Of a stretch of 64,000 bases of DNA, positions 1-6,720 are shown piece by piece (position 1 is the first letter of the stretch; each line of letters opens with the position of its first letter). Below the pieces are notes generated by a model, which searched no databases, was not told the origin of the DNA, and saw only the letters and a program-made list of their open reading frames with translations. The stretch lies in contig NZ_BMSV01000004.1 in NCBI RefSeq assembly GCF_014649335.1, positions 372,001 to 436,000 of the forward strand, given 5' to 3'. The DNA is from Streptomyces roseolilacinus (GTDB taxonomy: Bacteria; Actinomycetota; Actinomycetes; Streptomycetales; Streptomycetaceae). Position numbers and translations under genes: made by a program.

Positions 1-205
1 CCCGGTCCACGTGCCGGGCCAGATCGAGCGGCATGCGGCGCTGGCCCCGTTCGATCTCGCTCAGGTAGGTGGCCCCGTAGAAGCTCCCCTCCACCAGCTT
101 CTCCAGTGTCAGTCCGGCCGCCTCCCGCTGGAACCTGAGTTCCGTGCCGTAGAAGCTGGGAACGTTCTCCGACCCGTCGATGTCCTTACGCTGCCCTCGC
201 GCCAC
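1..205 (-). CDS. XRE-family helix-turn-helix regulator (3' end off window)
   Basis: Only the first 68 codons are present; the gene runs off the left edge. The GTG at 205-203 is preceded by GAAGGG about nine bases upstream. The visible protein reads as a lambda-repressor-like HTH: 'FQREAAGLTLEKL' is the first helix pair and 'GATYLSEIERGQR' the recognition helix followed by the ERG signature. Streptomyces has many such proteins with a C-terminal DUF5753 domain, usually next to a small DUF397 gene. Neither can be checked because the rest is missing. The family and strand are secure; the target genes are unknown. Confidence 0.8.
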   Translation of the reverse strand, partial: MARGQRKDIDGSENVPSFYGTELRFQREAAGLTLEKLVEGSFYGATYLSEIERGQRRMPLDLARHVDR

Positions 206-320
206 CGTCGACCGCCCTTCGCCGCGCCCACCTCGTTGTCAGCCCCCGGCCACGCTAGCCACGGCCATTCACCTCATGTGACGGGCTCATCACCATTCGC
301 ACGCACGGGTGGTGGGCCTC

Positions 321-1640
321 TCACGTCACGGGCCCCGCCAGGTCCAGGGACGCCGCGACCCGTACGGCGACGCTCTCCGCGTACGAGACGTCCGGGCGCT
401 CGAAGGGCGGGCGGCTGGACGAGCGGAGGAACGTCACCACGCCCAGCGTCCGCCCCCGGCTGCGCAGGACCGCGCACAGGGCGTGCGCCGTGCCGTCCGG
501 CCACTGCCGCTCCGCCGCCCACGCGTGCCCGGCCCCCGCCGACCAGGTGCTGGCCCGCACCGCGCCCGCCCGCTCCAGCGCGCGCAGCGCCGGGTGGCCC
601 GGCCCGTAGGGCACCGGCAGCCCCGCGCCCGCGACGAGCGCCACCGGACCGGGCGCCCGGGCGGGCGTGGCGGCGATCCGCACCAGCCGCGTGCCGTCGT
701 CGCGGGCCAGGTCCAGCAGCGCGTCGTCCGCGAACCCGGCGAGCGCGAAGTCCAGGTACGCGGTGGCCGCCTCCATCGGGTCCTCGCACTCCGCCGCGGC
801 GGTGCCCGCCCGGTGCAGCTGGCTGGCCCGGAACCGCAGCCGGTCCGCGTCCTGCTCGGCGAGCCGCGCCTCCGTGACGTCCTCGAACAGCCACGCCACG
901 CCCAGGGGCGCGGGCTCCCGCGACAGCGGTGACGCGAGCCGCAGGAAGCCGCCGCGCCAGCAGCGCCGCCGCTCCCCGTCCGGGGTGCGGACCGTCGCCC
1001 ACAGCTCGGCCGGCGAGCGGGGGCCGCCCTCCGCCAGCACGTGCTCCAGGGCCGCCTCCAGCCGGTCGGCGCCCTGGGTCAGGAAGTCGCCGAGGGGCCG
1101 GCCGAGCAGGGCCGTGCGGGGGGCGCCGAACGCCCGGGCGGCCCGCGCGTTCACCACGGCGGGGCGCAGGTCGGCGTCCACCACGAGGAGGCCGTGCGGC
1201 GCCTCCCCGAACAGGGCCTCGCTGAGCGCGACCGAGCGCTCGAAGTCGAGCTGCGCGTGGACCTCGCCGAAGGCGCAGTACACCCCGGCCGGGCGCCCGT
1301 CCGCGCCCCGCACGCCGGACGCCTGGACGCGGACGAGGACGCGGCCGCCGTCCTTGCGCAGCAGCGCGCACTCGTGGAGGACGCGGCCGGGGCCGTCCAG
1401 GGCGGCCATCAGCCGGGCCTCGGTCGCGGCGGCGTCCGCGGGCCGGGCGGCCCAGCCGGCGAGGCCGCGGCGGCCGACGGCCTCGTCGGCGGGCCAGCCG
1501 AGGATCCGCTCGGCCTCGCGGTTCCAGTGGGTGACCGCGCCGTCCGCGTCGAACGCGCACAGCGCGGCGTCCATCCCGTCCAGCAGCGCGCTGAGCAGGT
1601 CCCCGTCCGCCCGCGCCGTTCCGCTCCTGGACGCACTCAT
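321..1640 (-). CDS. PAS-PAS-GAF sensory protein
   Basis: About 439 aa, predicted cytosolic with no membrane segment. PAS1 lies roughly at residues 10-130 ('CAFDADGAVTHWNREAERIL' is a typical PAS core). PAS2 is at about 140-265, ending in 'AWLFEDVTEAR', and a GAF-like domain fills about 285-430. Related Streptomyces proteins often end in a PP2C/SpoIIE phosphatase; none follows here, so it may act as a stand-alone sensor or partner protein. I chose the ATG at 1640 because TGGGGGG precedes it; a longer in-frame start at 1697 has no such site. Its ligand and output are not evident from sequence. Confidence 0.75.
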   Translation of the reverse strand: MSASRSGTARADGDLLSALLDGMDAALCAFDADGAVTHWNREAERILGWPADEAVGRRGLAGWAARPADAAATEARLMAALDGPGRVLHECALLRKDGGRVLVRVQASGVRGADGRPAGVYCAFGEVHAQLDFERSVALSEALFGEAPHGLLVVDADLRPAVVNARAARAFGAPRTALLGRPLGDFLTQGADRLEAALEHVLAEGGPRSPAELWATVRTPDGERRRCWRGGFLRLASPLSREPAPLGVAWLFEDVTEARLAEQDADRLRFRASQLHRAGTAAAECEDPMEAATAYLDFALAGFADDALLDLARDDGTRLVRIAATPARAPGPVALVAGAGLPVPYGPGHPALRALERAGAVRASTWSAGAGHAWAAERQWPDGTAHALCAVLRSRGRTLGVVTFLRSSSRPPFERPDVSYAESVAVRVAASLDLAGPVT

Positions 1641-1742
1641 CCCGGCACCCCCCACAGGACGTGTAGGCGCGCGCACCCGCAACGCTCCCGGCGCCATTCA
1701 ACTGGAACGTGACCCAGGACACACGCGGTTCCGTAAATTCGG

Positions 1743-1771
1743 TTGAGCGGCGCGGGACGGGTTCCTAGGGT
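1743..1771 (+). promoter_or_regulatory. HrdB-type promoter of the structured RNA
   Basis: TTGAGC (1743-1748) and TAGGGT (1766-1771) are separated by exactly 17 bp, close to the principal sigma consensus. The predicted start is near 1777-1778. The only gene features downstream on this strand before pdxH (opposite strand) are the small ORF and hairpins at 1788-1962. Confidence 0.7.
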
Positions 1772-1803
1772 GGGGAGCACACGAGAGAGGAGGTGATCCG
1801 GAA

Positions 1804-1842
1804 GTGGTTTCTTTTCGGATGCGTGAGGTGACTGCGGGCTGA
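1804..1842 (+). CDS. 12-aa leader-type peptide MVSFRMREVTAG
   Basis: GTG at 1804 and TGA at 1840-1842 define a 12-codon frame. AGGAGGTGATCC (1788-1799) pairs over 12 nt with the 16S rRNA 3' tail, far more than usual, and lies about 10 nt from the GTG. The stop codon sits at the base of a 13-bp hairpin, so a terminating ribosome would touch that structure. No run of one amino acid suggests classical amino-acid attenuation. The signals support translation; its function is unknown. Confidence 0.55.
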   Translation: MVSFRMREVTAG

Positions 1843-1877
1843 GGCCTGTCGTCACATGACGGCAGGCCTCCTGCCGT
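1841..1877 (+). promoter_or_regulatory. Two mutually exclusive hairpins (switch-like)
   Basis: Hairpin A pairs 1841-1853 with 1858-1870 over 13 bp, with one G-U pair and an ACAT loop. Hairpin B pairs ACGGCAGG (1859-1866) with CCTGCCGT (1870-1877) around a 3-nt loop. The two share 1859-1866 and cannot form together. Such overlap is the hallmark of attenuators and translational switches; that it works as one here is inference. Confidence 0.5.
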
Positions 1878-1894
1878 ACACCAAGCAGTCACCG

Positions 1895-1962
1895 GCCCGC
1901 GGGCTCGTCGGCACATCCGGCCGACCTCTCCTTGCTAGCAGGAGAGAGCAGAGCCCGCGGGC
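1895..1962 (+). other. Branched RNA structure (closing stem plus two hairpins)
   Basis: GCCCGCGGGCTC (1895-1906) pairs perfectly with 1951-1962. Inside are GTCGGC/GCCGAC (1907-1912 with 1920-1925, 7-nt loop) and CTCTCCT/AGGAGAG (1926-1932 with 1940-1946, 7-nt loop). This gives a three-way junction. CCTCTC at 1925-1930 could also pair with GAGAGG at 1785-1790 beside the Shine-Dalgarno, which is speculative. Confidence 0.5.
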
Positions 1963-2025
1963 TTCTGCGTGCCCGGCGCCCCACGGGGCGGGCGGGCCCG
2001 CGGAGCGGGTCGCGCCACCGGTGGA

Positions 2026-2046
2026 CCGGCCCGCGGCGCGGGCCGG
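2026..2046. terminator. Perfect 9-bp GC hairpin downstream of pdxH
   Basis: CCGGCCCGC and GCGGGCCGG flank a 3-nt loop, 20 bp beyond the pdxH stop codon. It can terminate pdxH and block readthrough from the small RNA. There is no U tract, as is common in Streptomyces. Confidence 0.5.
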
Positions 2047-2065
2047 CCCGGCGAGGCGGGCCGCG

Positions 2066-2770
2066 CTACGGGGCGAGCCGCTCCACCCGCCAGTCCTCGC
2101 CGCCGCCCTCCCCGTGCGCCCGCCGCACGTACCGGAGCCGGTCGTGGAGCCGGTTCTCGTGCCCCTGCCAGAACTCGACCGTGTCGGGCACCACCAGGAA
2201 CCCGCCCCAGTGCGGCGGTACGGGCACCTGCTCGCCCTCCGGGTGGCGGGCGGCCAGCTCCTCGTACCGGGCGAGCAGCTCGGCGCGGGAGCCGATGACG
2301 GACGACTGCGCGCTGGCCCAGGCGCCGAGCTGGGAGCCGTGCGGGCGGGTGCGGAAGTACGCGGCCGTCTCGTCGCGGCCGACGCGGGCGACCCGGCCGG
2401 TGACGATGACCTGGCGGGCGATCGGGTGCCAGGGGAAGAGGAGCGAGGCGTGCGGGTTGGCGGCCAGTTCGCCGCCCTTGCGGGAGTCGTAGTTGGTGAA
2501 GAAGACGAAGCCGCGCGCGTCGTAGTGCTTCAGCAGCACCGTCCGGGCCGAGGGGCGGCCGTCGGGGGTGGCCGTCGCGACGACCATGGCGTTCGGCTCG
2601 TGGACGTCGCCGCGGCGCGCCGCGTCCTCGAACCAGCGCGCGAACTGCTCCATGGGGTGCGCGGCCAGGTCGCGCTCGGTGAGCTCGGAGGTGTGGTACT
2701 GCTCGCGCATGGGGGCCGGGTCGAGGGCGGGGTCCAGGGCTGGATCGAGGGCGTCGGTCACGGCGTCCAT
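2066..2770 (-). CDS. pdxH: Pyridoxamine 5'-phosphate oxidase
   Basis: 234 aa, normal family length. The FMN enzyme oxidises pyridoxamine or pyridoxine 5'-phosphate to pyridoxal 5'-phosphate, the last step of vitamin B6 salvage. Family motifs are present in order: 'RTVLLKHYD', '[13 protein letters not shown]' (FMN contacts), 'GSQLGAWAS', and the C-terminal '[14 protein letters not shown]' substrate/FMN site. The N-terminus carries a short repeat, '[13 protein letters not shown]', not needed for activity and probably slippage-derived, so the real start could be the later Met at residue 21. It is divergent from the citrate synthase gene. Confidence 0.95.
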   Translation of the reverse strand: MDAVTDALDPALDPALDPAPMREQYHTSELTERDLAAHPMEQFARWFEDAARRGDVHEPNAMVVATATPDGRPSARTVLLKHYDARGFVFFTNYDSRKGGELAANPHASLLFPWHPIARQVIVTGRVARVGRDETAAYFRTRPHGSQLGAWASAQSSVIGSRAELLARYEELAARHPEGEQVPVPPHWGGFLVVPDTVEFWQGHENRLHDRLRYVRRAHGEGGGEDWRVERLAP

Positions 2771-2865
2771 CCTGCCTCAGGGCGGGGCGGCCGCTTCAGT
2801 CTGCCCGGCACGTCCCGGCCTTAACCCCACCTGCCCGGAACGGCGGAGTGTGCCTGATGTCACGC

Positions 2866-2883
2866 TTCCCCGCATCGGGGGAA
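2866..2883. promoter_or_regulatory. Small palindrome in the pdxH-citA intergenic region
   Basis: TTCCCC and GGGGAA are separated by 6 bp, about 70 bp before the citA start. It may be an operator; no regulator can be assigned. The rest of 2771-2952 shows no convincing promoter. Confidence 0.25.
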
Positions 2884-2952
2884 CCCGACAGACTCGACCG
2901 CTGGGTCCCTGTTCGTTCCCTCCACACACACGTCACCACGAGGAGCCGCCAG

Positions 2953-4053
2953 ATGTCCGACTTCGTACCCGGGCTCGAGGGAGTCGTCGCGTTCGAGACG
3001 GAGATCGCCGAACCGGACAAGGAGGGCGGCGCCCTCCGGTACCGGGGCGTCGACATCGAGGACCTGGTGGGGCACGTGTCCTTCGGGAACGTGTGGGGCC
3101 TGCTCGTCGACGGCGCGTTCAACCCCGGCCTGCCCCCGGCCGAGCCCTTCCCCATCCCGGTCCACTCCGGTGACATCCGCGTGGACGTGCAGTCCGCGCT
3201 GGCGATGCTCGCGCCCGTCTGGGGGCTGCGGCCGCTCCTCGACATCGACGAGGAGCAGGCCCGCGACGACCTGGCGCGGGCGGCGGTCATGGCGCTGTCG
3301 TACGTGGCGCAGAGCGCGCGGGGGCAGGGGCTGCCGATGGTGCCGCAGAGCGAGATCGACAAGGCGCAGTCGGTGGTCGAGCGGTTCATGATCCGCTGGC
3401 GCGGCGAGCCGGACCCCAAGCACGTGAAGGCCGTCGACGCGTACTGGACGTCGGCCGCCGAGCACGGCATGAACGCCTCGACGTTCACCGCGCGCGTCAT
3501 CGCGTCGACCGGCGCGGACGTGGCGGCGGCGCTGTCCGGCGCGGTCGGCGCCATGTCCGGCCCGCTGCACGGCGGCGCGCCCTCCCGCGTCCTCGGCATG
3601 ATCGAGGAGATCGAGCGGACCGGCGACGCCGTCGCGTACGTGAAGCGCGCCCTGGACAAGGGCGAGCGGCTCATGGGCTTCGGCCACCGCGTGTACCGCG
3701 CCGAGGACCCGCGCGCCCGGGTGCTGCGCCGCACCGCCCGCGAGCTGGCCGCGCCGCGCTTCGAGGTGGCCGAGGCCCTGGAGAAGGCCGCCCTGGAGGA
3801 GCTGCACAACCGCCGCCCGGACCGCGTCCTGGCGACGAACGTGGAGTTCTGGGCGGCGATCGTCCTGGACTTCGCGGAGGTCCCGGCGCACATGTTCACG
3901 TCCATGTTCACCTGCGCGCGCACCGCCGGCTGGTCGGCCCACATCCTGGAGCAGAAGCGCACGGGCCGCCTGGTCCGCCCGTCGGCCCGCTACGTCGGCC
4001 CGGGCTCCCGCGACCCCCGCGAGATCGCCGGCTACGAGGACATCGCCTCCTGA
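2953..4053 (+). CDS. citA: Citrate synthase 2 (catalytic Asp replaced by Glu)
   Basis: 366 aa, the short bacterial type. It condenses acetyl-CoA with oxaloacetate (or a related acyl-CoA). The ATG at 2953 follows AGGAG with 7-nt spacing; a longer in-frame start at 2848 lacks a site. 'EHGMNASTFTAR' (~170-181), 'GPLHGGAP' (His206) and 'GFGHRVYRAEDPRA' (His245) are canonical. The usual NVDF catalytic aspartate motif reads 'TNVEFWAAI', with Glu298. Biochemistry of the family predicts altered activity, so 2-methylcitrate synthase or a specialised paralogue is possible. Streptomyces generally has another, longer citrate synthase for the main TCA cycle. A terminator hairpin follows. Confidence 0.85.
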   Translation: MSDFVPGLEGVVAFETEIAEPDKEGGALRYRGVDIEDLVGHVSFGNVWGLLVDGAFNPGLPPAEPFPIPVHSGDIRVDVQSALAMLAPVWGLRPLLDIDEEQARDDLARAAVMALSYVAQSARGQGLPMVPQSEIDKAQSVVERFMIRWRGEPDPKHVKAVDAYWTSAAEHGMNASTFTARVIASTGADVAAALSGAVGAMSGPLHGGAPSRVLGMIEEIERTGDAVAYVKRALDKGERLMGFGHRVYRAEDPRARVLRRTARELAAPRFEVAEALEKAALEELHNRRPDRVLATNVEFWAAIVLDFAEVPAHMFTSMFTCARTAGWSAHILEQKRTGRLVRPSARYVGPGSRDPREIAGYEDIAS

Positions 4054-4095
4054 CGGCGGGCCGGCTCCCGCAGCCGCCCCGCCCCGCCCCGCCGC

Positions 4096-4121
4096 GCCCC
4101 GCGCACGGCGGGGCCTTCGTC
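4096..4121 (+). terminator. Terminator after citA
   Basis: GCCCCGC (4096-4102) and GCGGGGC (4108-4114) flank a 5-nt loop and are followed by CTTCGTCTTCCC. It lies 43 bp after the citA stop and separates it from the next operon. Confidence 0.55.
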
Positions 4122-4151
4122 TTCCCGGGGCCGGATTCCCCACCACTGAAA

Positions 4152-4192
4152 AAGCAAGCACGCTTGCTTGTTTTCGGGGGCGCTGGCATGCT
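4152..4192 (+). promoter_or_regulatory. TetR-type operator overlapping a promoter
   Basis: AAGCAAGC (4152-4159), AC, GCTTGCTT (4162-4169) form a perfect 18-bp palindrome typical of TetR operators. TTGCTT (4164-4169) could be a -35 element, with CATGCT (4187-4192) as a weak -10 at 17-bp spacing. The operon ends in a TetR gene (12154-12729), the natural candidate for binding here. The regulator pairing is inference; the palindrome is plain. Confidence 0.6.
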
Positions 4193-4234
4193 CGCCGGGC
4201 ACACCGCCTGTGGCCCGAGCCGAGGGAGCGCGTC

Positions 4235-5023
4235 GTGTACCACCCCGTACTGGACGACCTGCGGGACGAGGGCGAGGAGTTGGACCGGCTCGTGGCCGGG
4301 CTCGGCTCCGCCGGGTGGGCGCGCGCCACCCCGGCCGCCGGGTGGAGCGTCGCCCACCAGATCGCCCATCTCGCCTGGACCGACGAGGTGGCGCTGACGG
4401 CCGCCACCGCGCCGGACGACTTCGCCGCGCACGTGGCCGAGGCCGCCGCCGGGGGTCACGGCTTCGTGGACCGGGCCGCCGAGGAGGGGGCGCGGACGGG
4501 GCCGTCCGCCCTGCTGGAGCGGTGGTGCACGGGCCGCGCGCGGCTGCGGGAGGCGCTGCGGAGCCTGCCCGACGGCGCCCGCGTGCCCTGGTACGGGCCG
4601 CCCATGAGCGGGCCGTCCCTCGCGACCGCGCGGCTCATGGAGACCTGGGCGCACGGGCGGGACGTGGCCGACGCGCTGGGGGCGGCGCGGGAGCCCACCG
4701 CGCGGCTGCGGCACGTCGCGCGCATCGGCTGGCGGGCGAGGGACCACGCGTACGCCGTGCGGGGGCTCACCCCGCCGGACGGGGAGTTCCGCGTCCTCCT
4801 CGACGCCCCGGACGGCACCGTCTGGACGTACGGGCCCGAGGACGCCGCCCAGTGCGTCACCGGGCCCGCGCTCGACTTCTGCCTCCTCGTCACCCGGCGC
4901 GCCCACCGCGCCGACCTGGCCCTGCGCGCCCACGGGCCCGACGCCGACCGCTGGCTCGACATCGCCCAGGCGTTCGCCGGGCCGCCGGGGGCCGGGCGGC
5001 CCCCGAAGGGGGCGGGGTCGTGA
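4235..5023 (+). CDS. TIGR03084-type metal-binding (DinB/maleylpyruvate isomerase-like) protein
   Basis: 262 aa, GTG start after GAGGGAGCG. The N-terminal half is a DinB-like four-helix bundle: 'AAGWSVAHQIAHLAWTDEVAL' carries the first metal-site histidines, and 'METWAHGRDVADAL' the third, the usual spacing in mycothiol-dependent isomerase-like proteins. The C-terminal ~80 aa resemble the small companion domain. It is the first gene of the acyl-CoA operon and overlaps the AtuA gene by GTGA. In other actinomycetes this family often accompanies AtuA, but its reaction is not established. It may be a thiol-dependent isomerase or hydrolase for a pathway intermediate. Confidence 0.7.
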   Translation: MYHPVLDDLRDEGEELDRLVAGLGSAGWARATPAAGWSVAHQIAHLAWTDEVALTAATAPDDFAAHVAEAAAGGHGFVDRAAEEGARTGPSALLERWCTGRARLREALRSLPDGARVPWYGPPMSGPSLATARLMETWAHGRDVADALGAAREPTARLRHVARIGWRARDHAYAVRGLTPPDGEFRVLLDAPDGTVWTYGPEDAAQCVTGPALDFCLLVTRRAHRADLALRAHGPDADRWLDIAQAFAGPPGAGRPPKGAGS

Positions 5024-6720
5024 GCGGCGGGGCCGCGAACGGCGGCGTCCTGCGCGTCGGGAACTGCTCCGGCTTCTACGGCGACCGCTTCTCCGCCGTC
5101 CGCGAGATGCTCACCGGCGGGCCGCTCGACGTCCTCACCGGCGACTACCTCGCCGAGCTGACCATGCTCGTCCTCGGCCGGGACCGCCTCAAGGACCCCT
5201 CCCTCGGGTACGCCAAGACCTTCCTGCGGCAGATGGAGGACACCCTCGGGCTCGCCCACGCGCGCGGCGTCCGGGTGGTCGCCAACGCCGGGGGCCTCGA
5301 CCCCGCCGGGCTCGCCGGCGCCCTGCGGGACCTCGCCGGCCGGCTCGGCGTCCCCGTGCGCGTCGCCCACGTCGAGGGCGACCGGCTGCCGCTGCCGGCG
5401 GGGGCGCTCACCGCCAACGCGTACCTGGGCGGCGCCGGGATCGCCGCCTGCCTCGACGCGGGCGCCGACGTCGTCGTCACCGGGCGGGTCACCGACGCCG
5501 CCCTCGTCACCGGGCCGGCCGCCGCCCGCTTCGGCTGGGCGCCCGGTGACCACGACCCGCTCGCCGGGGCCGTCGTCGCCGGGCACGTCCTGGAGTGCGG
5601 CACCCAGGCGACCGGGGGCAACCACCCCTTCTTCCGCCGCTACGACGTGCGGCGCCCCGGCTTCCCGGTCGCCGAACTCCACCCCGACGGGTCCGCCGTC
5701 ATCACCAAGCACCCCGGCACCGGCGGAGCCGTCGACGTCGCGACCGTCACCGCCCAGCTGCTGTACGAGACGTCCGGCGCCCGCTACGCCGGCCCCGACG
5801 TGACCGCCCGCCTCGACACCGTACGGCTCACCCAGGAGGGCCCCGACCGGGTGCGGATCGACGGCGTGCGCGGCGAGGCCCCGCCGCCCGCGCTCAAGGC
5901 CGGGATCACCCGCCTCGGCGGCTGGCGCAACGAGGTGGTGTTCGTCCTCACCGGCCTCGACGTCGACGCCAAGGCGCGGCTGGTGGAGGAGCAGGTCGAG
6001 GACGGGTTCGCGCGCGCCGGGACCCGCCCCGCGGACGTGCGGTGGGAGCTGGCCCGCACCGACCGGGCCGACGCCGCCACGGAGGAGACCGCCAGCGCCC
6101 TGCTGCGGCTCGTCGTGCGCGACCCCGACCCGGAGGCGGTGGGCCGCGCCGTGACGGGCGCCGCCGTCGAGCTGGCCCTCGGCAGCTACCCCGGCTTCCA
6201 CGTCACCGCGCCGCCCGGCAGGGGCGCCCCGTACGGCGTGTTCGAGGCCGTGTACGTCGAGCCGGGCACCGTCACGCACACGGCGGTGCTGCCCGACGGG
6301 CGGCGCGTCCCCGTCCCGCACCCCGCCGCCACCCGCCCCCTCGCCCCCGTGCCCGAGCCGCCGCTCCCGCCGCCCCTGCCGCCCGGGCCCACCCGGCGGG
6401 CGCCGCTCGGGCTGGTCGCCGGGGCCCGCAGCGGCGACAAGGGCGGCGACGCCAACGTGGGCGTGTGGGCGGAGACGGACGAGGCGTGGCGGTGGCTCGC
6501 CCACACCCTGACCGCCGACCGCCTGCGCGACCTGCTGCCGGAGACCCGCCCCCTGCCCGTCGCCCGCCACGTCCTGCCCCGCCTGCGCGCCCTGAACTTC
6601 ACCGTCGCCGGCCTCCTCGGCGAGGGCGCCGCCGCGCGGGCCCGGTTCGACCCGCAGGCCAAGGCGCTCGGCGAATGGCTGCGCGCCCGCCACCTCGACA
6701 TCCCGGAGGTCCTGCTGTGA
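5020..6720 (+). CDS. Acyclic terpene utilisation AtuA-like protein (DUF1446)
   Basis: 566 aa from the GTG at 5020, which overlaps the upstream stop. The N-terminus 'VGNCSGFYGDRFSAVREM' and 'LTGDYLAELTMLVLGR' are AtuA signatures, as are 'VVANAGGLDP' and 'GRVTDAALV'. The C-terminal ~110 aa ('GARSGDKGGDANVGVW') form the AtuA ferredoxin-fold domain. AtuA is required for citronellol/geraniol catabolism in Pseudomonas, although its chemical step is unsettled. The next genes encode an acyl-CoA carboxylase, as in the Pseudomonas atu and liu systems. The substrate here may be an isoprenoid or a methyl-branched acyl-CoA. Confidence 0.8.
   Translation: MSGGAANGGVLRVGNCSGFYGDRFSAVREMLTGGPLDVLTGDYLAELTMLVLGRDRLKDPSLGYAKTFLRQMEDTLGLAHARGVRVVANAGGLDPAGLAGALRDLAGRLGVPVRVAHVEGDRLPLPAGALTANAYLGGAGIAACLDAGADVVVTGRVTDAALVTGPAAARFGWAPGDHDPLAGAVVAGHVLECGTQATGGNHPFFRRYDVRRPGFPVAELHPDGSAVITKHPGTGGAVDVATVTAQLLYETSGARYAGPDVTARLDTVRLTQEGPDRVRIDGVRGEAPPPALKAGITRLGGWRNEVVFVLTGLDVDAKARLVEEQVEDGFARAGTRPADVRWELARTDRADAATEETASALLRLVVRDPDPEAVGRAVTGAAVELALGSYPGFHVTAPPGRGAPYGVFEAVYVEPGTVTHTAVLPDGRRVPVPHPAATRPLAPVPEPPLPPPLPPGPTRRAPLGLVAGARSGDKGGDANVGVWAETDEAWRWLAHTLTADRLRDLLPETRPLPVARHVLPRLRALNFTVAGLLGEGAAARARFDPQAKALGEWLRARHLDIPEVLL

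Larger units (their letters stand above)
1777..1965 (+). ncRNA. Structured small RNA with an embedded 12-codon ORF
   Basis: A consensus promoter is followed by about 190 nt dense in inverted repeats and then by pdxH on the opposite strand, so the transcript should stand alone. In order it holds an extended Shine-Dalgarno (1788-1799), a 12-codon ORF (1804-1842), two mutually exclusive hairpins (1841-1870 or 1859-1877), and a branched structure (1895-1962) closed by a perfect 12-bp stem. GCTTCTGC after the last stem is only weakly U-rich, so the 3' end is approximate. Streptomyces small RNAs have been mapped near housekeeping genes of this kind, but I could not match this one to a named RNA. 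It may be a dual-function RNA or peptide-sensing regulator; no target is evident. Confidence 0.6.

Noticed and set aside
1804..1842. Classical amino-acid attenuation leader
   Set aside because: No run of one amino acid in the peptide and no biosynthetic gene downstream on that strand.
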